Below are positions 1 through 5,762 of a stretch of DNA of 7,619 bases, one piece after another. Both the position numbers and the translations under genes were made by a program. Under the pieces are notes generated by a model. The model did no database searches. It had not been told where the DNA came from and worked only from the letters and a program-made list of their open reading frames with translations. Location: the NCBI GenBank assembly GCA_003230795.1, contig QIGM01000451.1, positions 1 through 7,619 of the forward strand, given 5' to 3'. The first letter of the stretch is position 1. Each line of letters opens with the position of its first letter. The stretch is from a bacterium. Its GTDB lineage: Bacteria > Bdellovibrionota_C > UBA2361 > SZUA-149.

Positions 1-313
1 CTGGACAGGTATAGGCCGGAATCCCCACTACCTTACTTTTGAAACGTTCAGCATTAATTGAGAAGATTGAGAATAGACTTTCAGTGCCACTTCCTTTGAG
101 CTGGATCGCACTTTCGCCCGGCACAGAACAAGCCGACGCAAAACAAGCGGTAAGGTAGTTAAGACCTGAGTCCTCAACGCCGTTATCTTGCATCTTGCGA
201 ATTTTCGCTCTTGTGCGCAGGATAGCCAAGGGTGAGCTGAACCCTCCTCCGGGTGCGAGGACTCTGAATAGGTTCGAGATGTCGAGAGAAGTGCCCATAA
301 AAAGCTGAACCAT
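1..313 (-). CDS. Unrecognised partial protein, open to left edge
   Basis: I do not recognise this protein. The minus-strand frame has no stop from about position 414 down to the left edge, roughly 138 codons, while all three plus frames of 1-377 contain several stops. Possible starts are ATG at 313, ATG at 298, or GTG at 394, the last inside the divergent deacetylase gene. From ATG 313 about 104 codons are visible. Roughly a third are of RNY form (purine-any-pyrimidine), above the quarter expected by chance, and the composition looks like a soluble protein with a Gly-rich stretch (APGGGFSSP), a basic segment (RTRAKIRKM) and several Cys. No signal peptide or domain signature is visible. Against it: no Shine-Dalgarno sequence precedes any start, and a second minus frame is also open over 31-348, so the region may simply lack TTA, CTA and TCA triplets. 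A divergent gene truncated by the window is my preferred reading. Confidence 0.4.
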   Translation of the reverse strand, partial: MVQLFMGTSLDISNLFRVLAPGGGFSSPLAILRTRAKIRKMQDNGVEDSGLNYLTACFASACSVPGESAIQLKGSGTESLFSIFSINAERFKSKVVGIPAYTCP

Positions 314-325
314 AAAAAGCTGAAG
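296..325. repeat. 15-bp tandem duplication, 2 copies
   Basis: Two adjacent 15-base units (cataaaaagctgaac at 296-310, cataaaaagctgaag at 311-325) differ only in the last base. On the minus strand each unit carries an ATG, so the duplication supplies both candidate starts (298 and 313) of the leftward frame and repeats the residues QLFM in it. On the plus strand each unit carries a TGA in the phase of the deacetylase gene. Confidence 0.9.
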
Positions 326-346
326 TAGAGAAGACTTGAGTGTCGG

Positions 347-373
347 ACCTACGTAAGACGTACCTAAGTAAGA
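347..373. repeat. Imperfect tandem repeat, period 15
   Basis: The segment acctacgtaaga (347-358) recurs as acctaagtaaga (362-373), 11 of 12 bases identical, 15 bases apart and ending 4 bases before the deacetylase start. Both copies carry a TAA in the deacetylase phase. Position 350-362 also forms a small inverted repeat (tacgt-aag-acgta). The short length makes chance possible, but it has the same period as the neighbouring 296-325 duplication. Confidence 0.55.
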
Positions 374-377
374 AGCT

Positions 378-1250
378 ATGCTAAATGCTATCACTGTAGA
401 CGTCGAGGAGTACTTTCATGCGGCTAACCTCGCGCCCGTAGTTCCACGCTGGAATTGGCGGAGCCAGGAGTCGCGTGTAGAAGCCTCGACGGATAGAGTG
501 TTAGCGCTTTTTGATAGATGCGAGGTGAAAGGAACTTTTTTCATACTTGGGCATTCAGCCAGAAGATTTCCCGCTCTCGTTCAACGCATCGCTGCCAGCG
601 GACATGAAATAGCGTCACACGGTTATGCTCATCGCATCGCCTACGAACAAACTCCCGCACAGTTTTCTCGTGATGTGAGAATAGCCAAGGCGCTACTCGA
701 AGACATCAGCGGCAAAACGGTCATCGGATATCGAGCACCGAATTTTTCAATCGTGGATGAAAACGACTGGGCCTATGATGTCTTAATTGAAAATGGCTAC
801 CTCTACGACTCTAGCAGATACCCCATTAAACACCCTCGATACGCCAACACATCGAAGAGCAGAATGCCGGAACTGCTCACTCGCGAGAGAGGGTCCATTC
901 ACCTTTTCCCTTTGGCGACAGCCGAACTAGAAATGTTCGGCTCAACGTTGCGCATCCCAGTAGCCGGTGGTGCGTATTGGCGAATATTGCCGCGCGCACT
1001 GATGAACTGGGGTCTAACACGCGTTCAAGACAAAGAGAATGCCTGGAGCACATGCTACTTTCACCCCTGGGAACTCGACAGCGGCCAACCGCGCTTTCGT
1101 CAGCTTTCCTTGACCTCGAAATTACGCCATTATACTGGACTTGGTGGGTACGAAAAAACGTTGGAATTTTTCCTTCGGCGATATCGCTTCGATACTATCC
1201 GCAAAGCCGCAGAGCAGAGCTTTGGTCCTGATGTTTTCGACACTCGATAG
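378..1250 (+). CDS. XrtA/PEP-CTERM-type polysaccharide deacetylase
   Basis: This is a NodB-fold carbohydrate esterase (CE4) of the XrtA-associated subfamily with a DUF3473-type C-terminal half. It is predicted to remove N-acetyl groups from an exopolysaccharide, probably metal-dependently. The N-terminus TVDVEEYF (residues 6-13) replaces the usual TFDDG motif and supplies the catalytic/metal Asp8. GTFFILG is at 52-58, the metal-binding SHGYAH (His81, His85) at 80-85 and GYRAPNFSI at 117-125. Subfamily marks follow: YDSSRYPIKHPRY (143-155), PVAGGAYWRILP (194-205), FHPWELD (228-234) and RHYTGL (250-255). The length of 290 residues is normal and no signal peptide is seen. The chosen ATG is the only one that keeps the family's N-terminal Asp motif; its ribosome binding site is weak (taagaag just upstream). 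It is the first of four co-directional genes. Family assignment is secure; the actual polysaccharide substrate is unknown. Confidence 0.95.
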   Translation: MLNAITVDVEEYFHAANLAPVVPRWNWRSQESRVEASTDRVLALFDRCEVKGTFFILGHSARRFPALVQRIAASGHEIASHGYAHRIAYEQTPAQFSRDVRIAKALLEDISGKTVIGYRAPNFSIVDENDWAYDVLIENGYLYDSSRYPIKHPRYANTSKSRMPELLTRERGSIHLFPLATAELEMFGSTLRIPVAGGAYWRILPRALMNWGLTRVQDKENAWSTCYFHPWELDSGQPRFRQLSLTSKLRHYTGLGGYEKTLEFFLRRYRFDTIRKAAEQSFGPDVFDTR

Positions 1251-1328
1251 ATGTTTCTGTTTCGTCGAGTTCCACTGCTGTTTTTCGTTAAAGGACAGTT
1301 TTTCGTTAAAGGACAGTTTTTCGCTTAG
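1251..1328 (+). CDS. Possible 25-residue linker micro-ORF
   Basis: An ATG follows the deacetylase TAG directly, and its reading frame ends at a TAG directly abutting the next gene's ATG, so both junctions read TAGATG. The 25-residue product would be hydrophobic and basic, beginning MFLFRRVPLLFF and then containing the repeated unit FFVKGQ encoded by the 18-base tandem repeat. No Shine-Dalgarno sequence lies ahead of it, so expression would need termination-reinitiation after the deacetylase. It may instead be an accident of a duplicated spacer. I recognise no family. Confidence 0.25.
   Translation: MFLFRRVPLLFFVKGQFFVKGQFFA
1280..1326. repeat. 18-bp tandem repeat, about 2.6 copies
   Basis: The unit gtttttcgttaaaggaca occurs exactly at 1280-1297 and 1298-1315, then a partial third copy (gtttttcg, then divergence) runs to about 1326, two bases before the FemAB-like gene's start codon. 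Each full copy contains AAAGGA, a Shine-Dalgarno-like core; the second lies about 15 bases from the ATG at 1329, which is longer than optimal spacing. The repeat may have arisen by replication slippage and could modulate initiation of the downstream gene. Confidence 0.95.
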
Positions 1329-2384
1329 ATGATTGATGTTCAACTAGCAGACGAAGTTGACAAGACCGACTGGACGGAATTTCTCCGTAGCCAATCTGGC
1401 GTTCATCACGCCTTTTGCTGGCCATGGCGTAGAATAATCCGAGAGACCTTTGGTCATAGCCCCAAGTATCTAATCGCCCGTGGAGCGGACAAGGCGATCT
1501 CTGGAGTGCTACCCCTTTTTCACGTAAAGAGTGTTCTCTTCGGCTCCGCGCTTGTGTCCGTGCCCTACCTTAATGCCGGGGGCATCCTCGCCATGGATTC
1601 TGCCAGTACTCAGGCGCTCAGTGATGCGGCCACGGCATTAGCCGAAGATCTGCAAGTGGACTACCTCGAGCTCCGGCATCGAGATACAGAAGTCGATGAA
1701 GCGCTAGAGCTCGTTGAGCGGAAACATAAAGTCTCAATGTCCCTAAAACTAGCGGAAGATCCCGAAGAGCTGTTTGCTTCCTTCAAGCCTAAGCTTCGAA
1801 GCCAGATTAGACGCCCCTCAAAAAGCGGCATCACTTCTGTTGTCGACGATAGTGCGCTTGTCTCTGAAAAAGATATTGATGCTTTTTATCAAGTGTTCGC
1901 TGAACACATGAGAGACTTGGGCACACCTGTATTCCCTCGTAACTTCTTCCGACTTGCAAAAAGGTATTTTGGTGACTCATGTAGAGTGATCACTGTTTGG
2001 CATGACAAGAGACCAGTGGCTGCGGGAATTACTATTGGTTTTGAGAACAACACGGAAATGCTTTGGGCTGCGTCCCTAAGAGCTGCCAATCGAATGAGCC
2101 CTAATATGCTGCTCTATTGGGATGCGATGAAGCGTGCAATTGTCGATAACTATAGAGTCTTTGACTTCGGACGATCATCATATGATTCGGGCCCATATAG
2201 ATTTAAGAAACAGTGGGGAGCAACAGAGATCCCCCTTCACTGGCATTATCGAGTTTTTAATGGTGAAATTCCCGATATCAATCCGAACAGTCCGCGGTTC
2301 GAGCTTATGGTGCGTTGCTGGCAACGCATGCCGCTCGTTCTCAGTAACCGCATTGGGCCATGGATCACGCGAAGCTTACCTTAG
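1329..2384 (+). CDS. FemAB/GNAT-fold XrtA-associated acyltransferase
   Basis: This is a FemAB-like (GNAT fold) transferase of the XrtA/PEP-CTERM-associated family. Relatives such as FemA/FemX move aminoacyl groups from tRNA onto an amine; the substrate of the XrtA branch has not been established to my knowledge. Family marks run along the chain: PYLNAGGIL (79-87), KPKLRSQIRRPSKSG (153-167), AEHMRDLGTPVFP (191-203), AAGITIGF (231-238), RMSPNMLLYWDAM (255-267) and FDFGRSSYDSGPYRFKKQWG (278-297). The 351-residue length is typical. It is cytoplasmic, with no signal peptide or membrane segment. The ATG at 1329 abuts an upstream TAG (TAGATG) and has no well-placed ribosome binding site, so translation coupled to upstream reading is plausible. 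The last codons and stop lie in a 24-base tandem duplication. Position next to the XrtA-type deacetylase supports a role in exopolysaccharide modification. Confidence 0.93.
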   Translation: MIDVQLADEVDKTDWTEFLRSQSGVHHAFCWPWRRIIRETFGHSPKYLIARGADKAISGVLPLFHVKSVLFGSALVSVPYLNAGGILAMDSASTQALSDAATALAEDLQVDYLELRHRDTEVDEALELVERKHKVSMSLKLAEDPEELFASFKPKLRSQIRRPSKSGITSVVDDSALVSEKDIDAFYQVFAEHMRDLGTPVFPRNFFRLAKRYFGDSCRVITVWHDKRPVAAGITIGFENNTEMLWAASLRAANRMSPNMLLYWDAMKRAIVDNYRVFDFGRSSYDSGPYRFKKQWGATEIPLHWHYRVFNGEIPDINPNSPRFELMVRCWQRMPLVLSNRIGPWITRSLP

Positions 2385-2407
2385 GGGATCACGCGAAGCT
2401 TACCTTA
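2362..2407. repeat. Tandem duplication of FemAB gene tail, period 24
   Basis: Bases 2362-2383 are repeated exactly at 2386-2407 (22 identical bases, 24-base period, starting ggatcacgcg and ending gcttacctta). The first copy encodes the C-terminal ITRSLP and includes the TA of the TAG stop. The second copy, in the same phase, would encode GITRSLP followed by TAA. Readthrough of the TAG would therefore add eight residues and repeat the same C-terminus. Recent slippage or segmental duplication is the simplest origin. Confidence 0.95.
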
Positions 2408-2444
2408 AAACATGTTTCACCCTATCTCCGTTGGGCCTTGAGTT

Positions 2445-2450
2445 GAGAGG
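2445..2450 (+). promoter_or_regulatory. Ribosome binding site for ATP-grasp gene
   Basis: GAGAGG lies 6 bases before the ATG at 2457. It is the clearest Shine-Dalgarno sequence in the plus-strand cluster and fixes this start. Confidence 0.7.
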
Positions 2451-2456
2451 CTACCC

Positions 2457-3737
2457 ATGAGCACATCGCTTGATTCAACTCTAAGACGATCTGGGCACAG
2501 AGTTTTAGTGCTCGATGGAGAAACTAGATCTGCGCTCGCCGTGGTTCGAGCTCTTGGCACCGAGAAAATTGATATCGGAGTTGCAGCGCATCACCCTGGC
2601 GGACTCGCTCAAAAAAGCAAATACACGAGCACGATCTTTGAATGTCCTGACCCCGTGGACGCGCCTGAGATGTACCTAAAATGGGTAAGTGAAGTTGTTG
2701 AAAGCTGGCAACCAAGAATGCTGCTTCCGCTCACTGATACTTCACTCACTCTCTGTCTCCGCATAAAAGACATTCTCAGCGCGCATACTTTCCTACCTGC
2801 GGTAGATGAGGACACCTTAGAACAAATCAACGACAAGTTTAGTTTGATTCAGACAGCGGCATCCCTTGGCATCCGTGTGCCAGAGACACACCTGATACCT
2901 CCTTCTGACGAGCGAACCGTAGAAGACCAAACGCTGATGCAAGGTTTCAACTACCCCGCCGTTCTAAAGGCGAACTCCGCAGTTTCCGACGTTCACTCCC
3001 ACTTTGTCAAAGGCGGTGTGTACTACCCTGAAGACCCGGAGGATGTTGCAGAAATCATTCATGGAGACCTCGACGTAGAGCACCGAATGATTCCTTTTCT
3101 TCTCCAAGAAAAAATCGAAGGAGAGGGTATCGGTGTTTTCGCACTTTGCAACGAAGGCGAGCCATTAGCGCTATTTGCGCACCGGCGAATTCTCGAGAAG
3201 CCACCAAGCGGCGGTCGCAGTGTGCTCTCAGAAAGCATTCCGCTTTCGGAAGCACCCGTCGAAGAAGCGACCAAGCTTTTCCGTCACTACAAAATTCAAG
3301 GCGTCGCAATGGCTGAATTCAAGCGCACTGCAAGTGGCGAGCATTGCCTCATGGAGATTAACCCAAGATTTTGGGGCTCTCTTCAACTTGCGATTGATTC
3401 AGGAAGAGACTTCCCTTCGATGCTTTTCAAGTTGTATCAGATAGGACAGCCTTTCCCCGACACGGCTTTGGAGCAATTTGTCACCAGCATTCATGATTAT
3501 AAAGTTGGTCAAAGACTTCGGTGGGAACTAGGAACGCTTGACCACTTCATTATCAATTGCAAACAAGACATCGGCGCTGGATTAAAAAATGCGCTGCGAA
3601 GTAACTCCTTACTGCTCTTTGCTAATAAGAAAAACACGAGGACCGAGGTGTTTAGAAAAGACGACCCTTGGCCTTTCCTTTTCGAGATTCGGCGATACTT
3701 CAGTGAGTTCTTCTCCCGCCGCTTAAGCGAAGACTAA
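2457..3737 (+). CDS. ATP-grasp carboxylate-amine ligase-like protein
   Basis: This is an ATP-grasp enzyme of the carbamoyl-phosphate-synthase-like/PylC-like type, expected to activate a carboxylate with ATP as an acyl-phosphate and join it to an amine or thiol. A pre-ATP-grasp alpha/beta region covers about 1-115 (RVLVLDGETRSALAVVRAL at 15-33). The ATP-grasp core has NDKFSL (125-130, Lys127), PAVLKAN (167-173, Lys171) and QEKIEGEGIGVFAL (217-230). It continues with FAHRRILEKPPSGG (240-253), the MAEFKR strand (Glu287) and the Mg-binding MEINPRFWG (299-307, Glu300 and Asn302). The C-terminal 90 residues are family-variable and rich in basic and aromatic residues. The protein is cytoplasmic. It begins 72 bases after the FemAB-like gene, in the same phase, and ends 19 bases before the glycosyltransferase. 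Substrates cannot be read from sequence. Given its neighbours I infer that it makes an amino-acid or peptide-like group for polysaccharide decoration. Confidence 0.9.
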   Translation: MSTSLDSTLRRSGHRVLVLDGETRSALAVVRALGTEKIDIGVAAHHPGGLAQKSKYTSTIFECPDPVDAPEMYLKWVSEVVESWQPRMLLPLTDTSLTLCLRIKDILSAHTFLPAVDEDTLEQINDKFSLIQTAASLGIRVPETHLIPPSDERTVEDQTLMQGFNYPAVLKANSAVSDVHSHFVKGGVYYPEDPEDVAEIIHGDLDVEHRMIPFLLQEKIEGEGIGVFALCNEGEPLALFAHRRILEKPPSGGRSVLSESIPLSEAPVEEATKLFRHYKIQGVAMAEFKRTASGEHCLMEINPRFWGSLQLAIDSGRDFPSMLFKLYQIGQPFPDTALEQFVTSIHDYKVGQRLRWELGTLDHFIINCKQDIGAGLKNALRSNSLLLFANKKNTRTEVFRKDDPWPFLFEIRRYFSEFFSRRLSED

Positions 3738-3756
3738 AGAGCCGAGCGATGAATCA

Positions 3757-4893
3757 ATGAGTGGTTCAGACCAGAAAATTTTACTTTTTATCGAGACAGG
3801 AGGTCCTGGTGGCGCGGAACGGGTCGTTGCCTCTCTTGCATCAAGTTATAGAGAGATGGGAATAGACGTCGGGGTAGCGACCTTACGTACTGGATGGCTC
3901 ACCGATGAACTCGCCGCACAGGGCACGACTCACCATCATCTCCCAAGCTCTCGCTCCCTCGATATCGGACTCGTACTTCGACTAAAGAAGCTTATTCGTG
4001 AGTCTGGCTATACGGCTGTTCATTCTCACTTGGTAGATTCCAATTTCTACGCAGCGCTAGCATCGCGTCTTGCAGGCGTTGCTCACGTCGCAACTGAACA
4101 CGGCGACGTACATCACGTGAAGAAAAAGAGATTTCTGCGTCTCAAACTCAAGGTAACTTCCTGGCTAGGTTCTCGTTTCACAGCAGTTTCCGGCTTCAGT
4201 GCCGATGCGCTCTGTCATTTAGGTGTACGACGCGACAAAATTCAAGTGATTGGGAATCCAGTCTCTCAAGCCAAGCCCATCAACTCCGACGAACGATCTG
4301 CCTTAAGAAAGGAAGTCGTAAATCCCGATGCTGCTTCCAACCATTGGCTATGGATTCATGTCGCTAATTTACGCAAAGTGAAGGACCAAGAAACTTTGAT
4401 CCGAGGCTTTGCAGCATCACGCCGAAACAGCAAGAAGTCACAATCGCTTTGTCTTGTTGGTGATGGTCGGCTGCGTGCAGAGCTTGAAACGCTTTGCGAA
4501 CAGCTTGGGTGTAAAGAGAGTGTGTATTTTCTTGGTTTTCGAAATGATGTTCCGCGTCTACTCCAGGCTGCTAACGGTTTTATTCTCAGTTCTCACTCGG
4601 AAGCCCTACCTATGGCGCTGCTCGAAGCCTCCCTTGCAAACCTCCTCATTGTAAGCTCAGACGTTGGAGGAATCCCAGAATTAATCCAACACAAAGAAAC
4701 CGGACTACTCTTTCCGAGCGGTAACCATGATGCTCTTGCCGAAGCCTTAACTAGCGTCGTTGAAAACTCTGTCGACCACTCTCAAATCGCCGCCAAAGCA
4801 GCAGAGTATGTTCGAGTTAATTTTTCGGAACAGACTATTGCAAAGCAATATTTGAGATTGTTCGATAAAAAACCCCGCCTACGCGAATCGTAG
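3757..4893 (+). CDS. GT4-type (GT-B fold) glycosyltransferase
   Basis: This is a retaining-type glycosyltransferase of family 4, predicted to transfer a sugar from a nucleotide-sugar donor to a lipid-linked or polysaccharide acceptor on the cytoplasmic face of the membrane. The N-terminal acceptor domain has GGPGGAERVVASLA (15-28), HSHLVDSNFYAALASRLAG (89-107) and TEHG (113-116). The donor domain has VANLRKVKDQETLI with Arg206 and Lys207/209, then LVGDGRLRAELE, a YFLGFRNDV strand and the family's E-x7-E signature SEALPMALLEA (281-291; Glu282 and Glu290). VSSDVGGIPELI follows. At 378 residues it has the usual length for the family. The start at 3757 is reached after a weak purine stretch (aaagagccgag). 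A three-codon frame ATG-AAT-CAA ends in a TGA that overlaps this ATG. The last codons and stop fall inside a hairpin that acts as terminator for the opposite strand. Sugar specificity is unknown. It probably belongs to the same exopolysaccharide unit as the three genes before it. Confidence 0.94.
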   Translation: MSGSDQKILLFIETGGPGGAERVVASLASSYREMGIDVGVATLRTGWLTDELAAQGTTHHHLPSSRSLDIGLVLRLKKLIRESGYTAVHSHLVDSNFYAALASRLAGVAHVATEHGDVHHVKKKRFLRLKLKVTSWLGSRFTAVSGFSADALCHLGVRRDKIQVIGNPVSQAKPINSDERSALRKEVVNPDAASNHWLWIHVANLRKVKDQETLIRGFAASRRNSKKSQSLCLVGDGRLRAELETLCEQLGCKESVYFLGFRNDVPRLLQAANGFILSSHSEALPMALLEASLANLLIVSSDVGGIPELIQHKETGLLFPSGNHDALAEALTSVVENSVDHSQIAAKAAEYVRVNFSEQTIAKQYLRLFDKKPRLRES

Positions 4894-4899
4894 ACGGGG
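4867..4899 (-). terminator. Intrinsic terminator of the leftward operon
   Basis: Read on the minus strand, an 11-base-pair stem with one mismatch (arms 4889-4899 and 4873-4883, 5-base loop) is followed by six T residues (4872-4867). This is a textbook rho-independent terminator for transcription from the right. On the plus strand the hairpin is followed by tagaaaggggg with no U-tract, so it should not terminate the glycosyltransferase transcript efficiently. It overlaps the last seven codons and stop of that gene. Confidence 0.85.
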
Positions 4900-4912
4900 G
4901 TAGAAAGGGGGT

Positions 4913-5074
4913 TTATCTTCGGGGAAATCCCCGAGGTTGCGTTGGGTAGTACTTCCCAGCCACTAGGAGAAAACTCTCCAAGTAACTTCCTAGAAATACT
5001 AAGAGTCTGCCAGAAATCACCGATATCTCTACCGACAGCTTGCGAAGCCATCGGCCCAATGTCTTCTGGAACAC
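4913..5074 (-). CDS. Possible 53-residue small protein
   Basis: The frame runs from a GTG start to TAA and would encode a basic, partly amphipathic or hydrophobic protein (QKTLGRWLRKLS near the N-terminus, SGRLLVFLGSYLESFLLVAG in the middle, a Pro/Arg-rich tail). Its stop lies 14 bases upstream of the leftward terminator, where the last gene of that operon would be expected. Against it: no Shine-Dalgarno sequence precedes the GTG, codon pattern is less coding-like than in the overlapping frame, and the gap from the previous gene is 106 bases. No family is recognised. Confidence 0.2.
   Translation of the reverse strand: MFQKTLGRWLRKLSVEISVISGRLLVFLGSYLESFLLVAGKYYPTQPRGFPRR
4919..4934. other. 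Short perfect inverted repeat
   Basis: tcgggga-aa-tccccga is a perfect 7-base inverted repeat with a 2-base centre (6 pairs with a realistic 4-base loop). It lies 26 bases past the glycosyltransferase stop. Neither side carries a T-tract, so it is not a convincing terminator. It could stabilise the 3' end of either transcript. Confidence 0.5.
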
Positions 5075-5180
5075 TCACTATCGTTATTGGCTTCAGAGAC
5101 CAAGGTGTAGCGCTAAGAAAGAGGTAAGCGTTAAAGAAGTAGCCAAAAACGGTGACATAAAAAATAAGCTGACAGGCTCG

Positions 5181-5762
5181 TTAGCCGCCAAGAAGTTCTT
5201 TGGTAAAATCTTCGTCTACGCTACTCCTAGAAAGCCAAATACCGAAGTACGCCTTTTGAAAATCAACGCCTGGAAGAGTCGCTCGTTTTTCGCCGTTAAA
5301 ATAGAGCGTCGTTCCTTCGCCTGGGAGGTAAGACATGGAAAAACGATCTCCGTCTTTTACTTCCTTATAGTTTTCATACAACACACCTAGCCTCTTCCTT
5401 AGGGCTTTCATGTCATTATCTGAATTCTCTTGAAGCGCATACTCAGAGTTATCAATGATGTTTTGCTTCTCCAGACCTCGGTGATATTCGAGCACAAGAT
5501 ACTTCGGCACGTCGCCGAGCACCGCGTCGATTCCTTTCACGCTCGCATCTGCATACAGTGCTGCTGTATAGACATCGAAGGACCAGTATTCGAAAAGAGA
5601 AATGCCTTTTAAAGGAAGGGGGTTGCCGTCAAGTGTATGCGCGCCAGCAAAGCAAGCTCCGCCCGAACAACGCTTTTCTTTCGAAGCCTGAGAATATGCC
5701 GTACTAGTGATGGCAAAAAGAAACAGAAAAGCTACTAGGAAAAGATGTCGTATCCTGGGCAT
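5181..5762 (-). CDS. Secreted chalcone-isomerase-like protein
   Basis: This 193-residue protein resembles the bacterial chalcone isomerase-like family (Chalcone_3 type), which shares the fold of plant chalcone isomerase and fatty-acid-binding proteins. Bacterial members are generally not thought to act on flavonoids. A signal peptide is clear: basic start MPRIRH, hydrophobic core LFLVAFLFLFAI, and likely cleavage near TAYS-QA (about residue 24), which places the mature protein in the periplasm. Two Cys (KRCSGGAC) follow soon after. Family-like features are LPLKGISLFEYWSFDVYTAALY (around 49-70), KYLVLEYHRGLEKQNII and the C-terminal GIWLSRSSVDEDFTKELLGG. The ATG overlaps the end of the upstream gene by 28 bases, so the two are surely co-transcribed and probably translationally coupled; the ribosome binding site is weak (ggac). 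Linkage to an acyl-chain-modifying methyltransferase suggests a role in binding or processing lipids or fatty acids. Family call is fairly sure; function is unknown. Confidence 0.85.
   Translation of the reverse strand: MPRIRHLFLVAFLFLFAITSTAYSQASKEKRCSGGACFAGAHTLDGNPLPLKGISLFEYWSFDVYTAALYADASVKGIDAVLGDVPKYLVLEYHRGLEKQNIIDNSEYALQENSDNDMKALRKRLGVLYENYKEVKDGDRFSMSYLPGEGTTLYFNGEKRATLPGVDFQKAYFGIWLSRSSVDEDFTKELLGG

Larger units (their letters stand above)
4894..5180. other. Intergenic region between convergent clusters
   Basis: No gene here can be firmly assigned. Immediately past the chalcone-isomerase-like stop (TAA, 5183-5181) the same minus frame stays open to 4782. It begins with a hydrophobic stretch (QLIFYVTVFGYFFNAYLFL) and is unusually rich in RNY codons to about 4920, but it has no ATG, GTG or TTG until GTG at 5078 and runs through the terminator. 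In another minus frame a 53-codon ORF (GTG 5074 to TAA 4913) ends 14 bases before the terminator hairpin. A plus-strand 61-codon ORF at 4942-5127 resembles nothing I know. The region could hold a decayed or frameshifted third gene of the leftward operon, or just its 3' leader to the terminator. Confidence 0.4.

Noticed and set aside
15..158. Plus-strand open stretch of about 47 codons, possibly the tail of an upstream gene
   Set aside because: It begins after an in-frame TAG, has no convincing start, and the minus frame of the same bases is longer and more coding-like.
31..348. Second minus-strand open frame of about 106 codons, overlapping the accepted partial frame
   Set aside because: Its translation is rich in Ser and Leu with low-complexity runs, has no early start codon and reads like a shadow of the other minus frame.
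1..377. Sigma-54 or sigma-70 promoter for the plus-strand cluster
   Set aside because: I found no TGGCAC-N5-TTGC match and no paired -35/-10 boxes good enough to report.
1280..1326. CRISPR-like array
   Set aside because: Repeats are directly adjacent with no spacers and only about 2.6 copies.
1122..1343. Minus-strand ORF containing repeated SFNEKL units
   Set aside because: It is the shadow of the deacetylase tail and of the 18-base tandem repeat; the repeated peptide simply reflects the DNA repeat.
4889..4920. Rightward intrinsic terminator for the glycosyltransferase
   Set aside because: The hairpin is followed by purines and a G-run on the plus strand, not a U-tract.
4942..5127. Plus-strand 61-codon ORF after the glycosyltransferase
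   Set aside because: No ribosome binding site, no recognisable family and fewer coding signs than the minus frames on the same bases.
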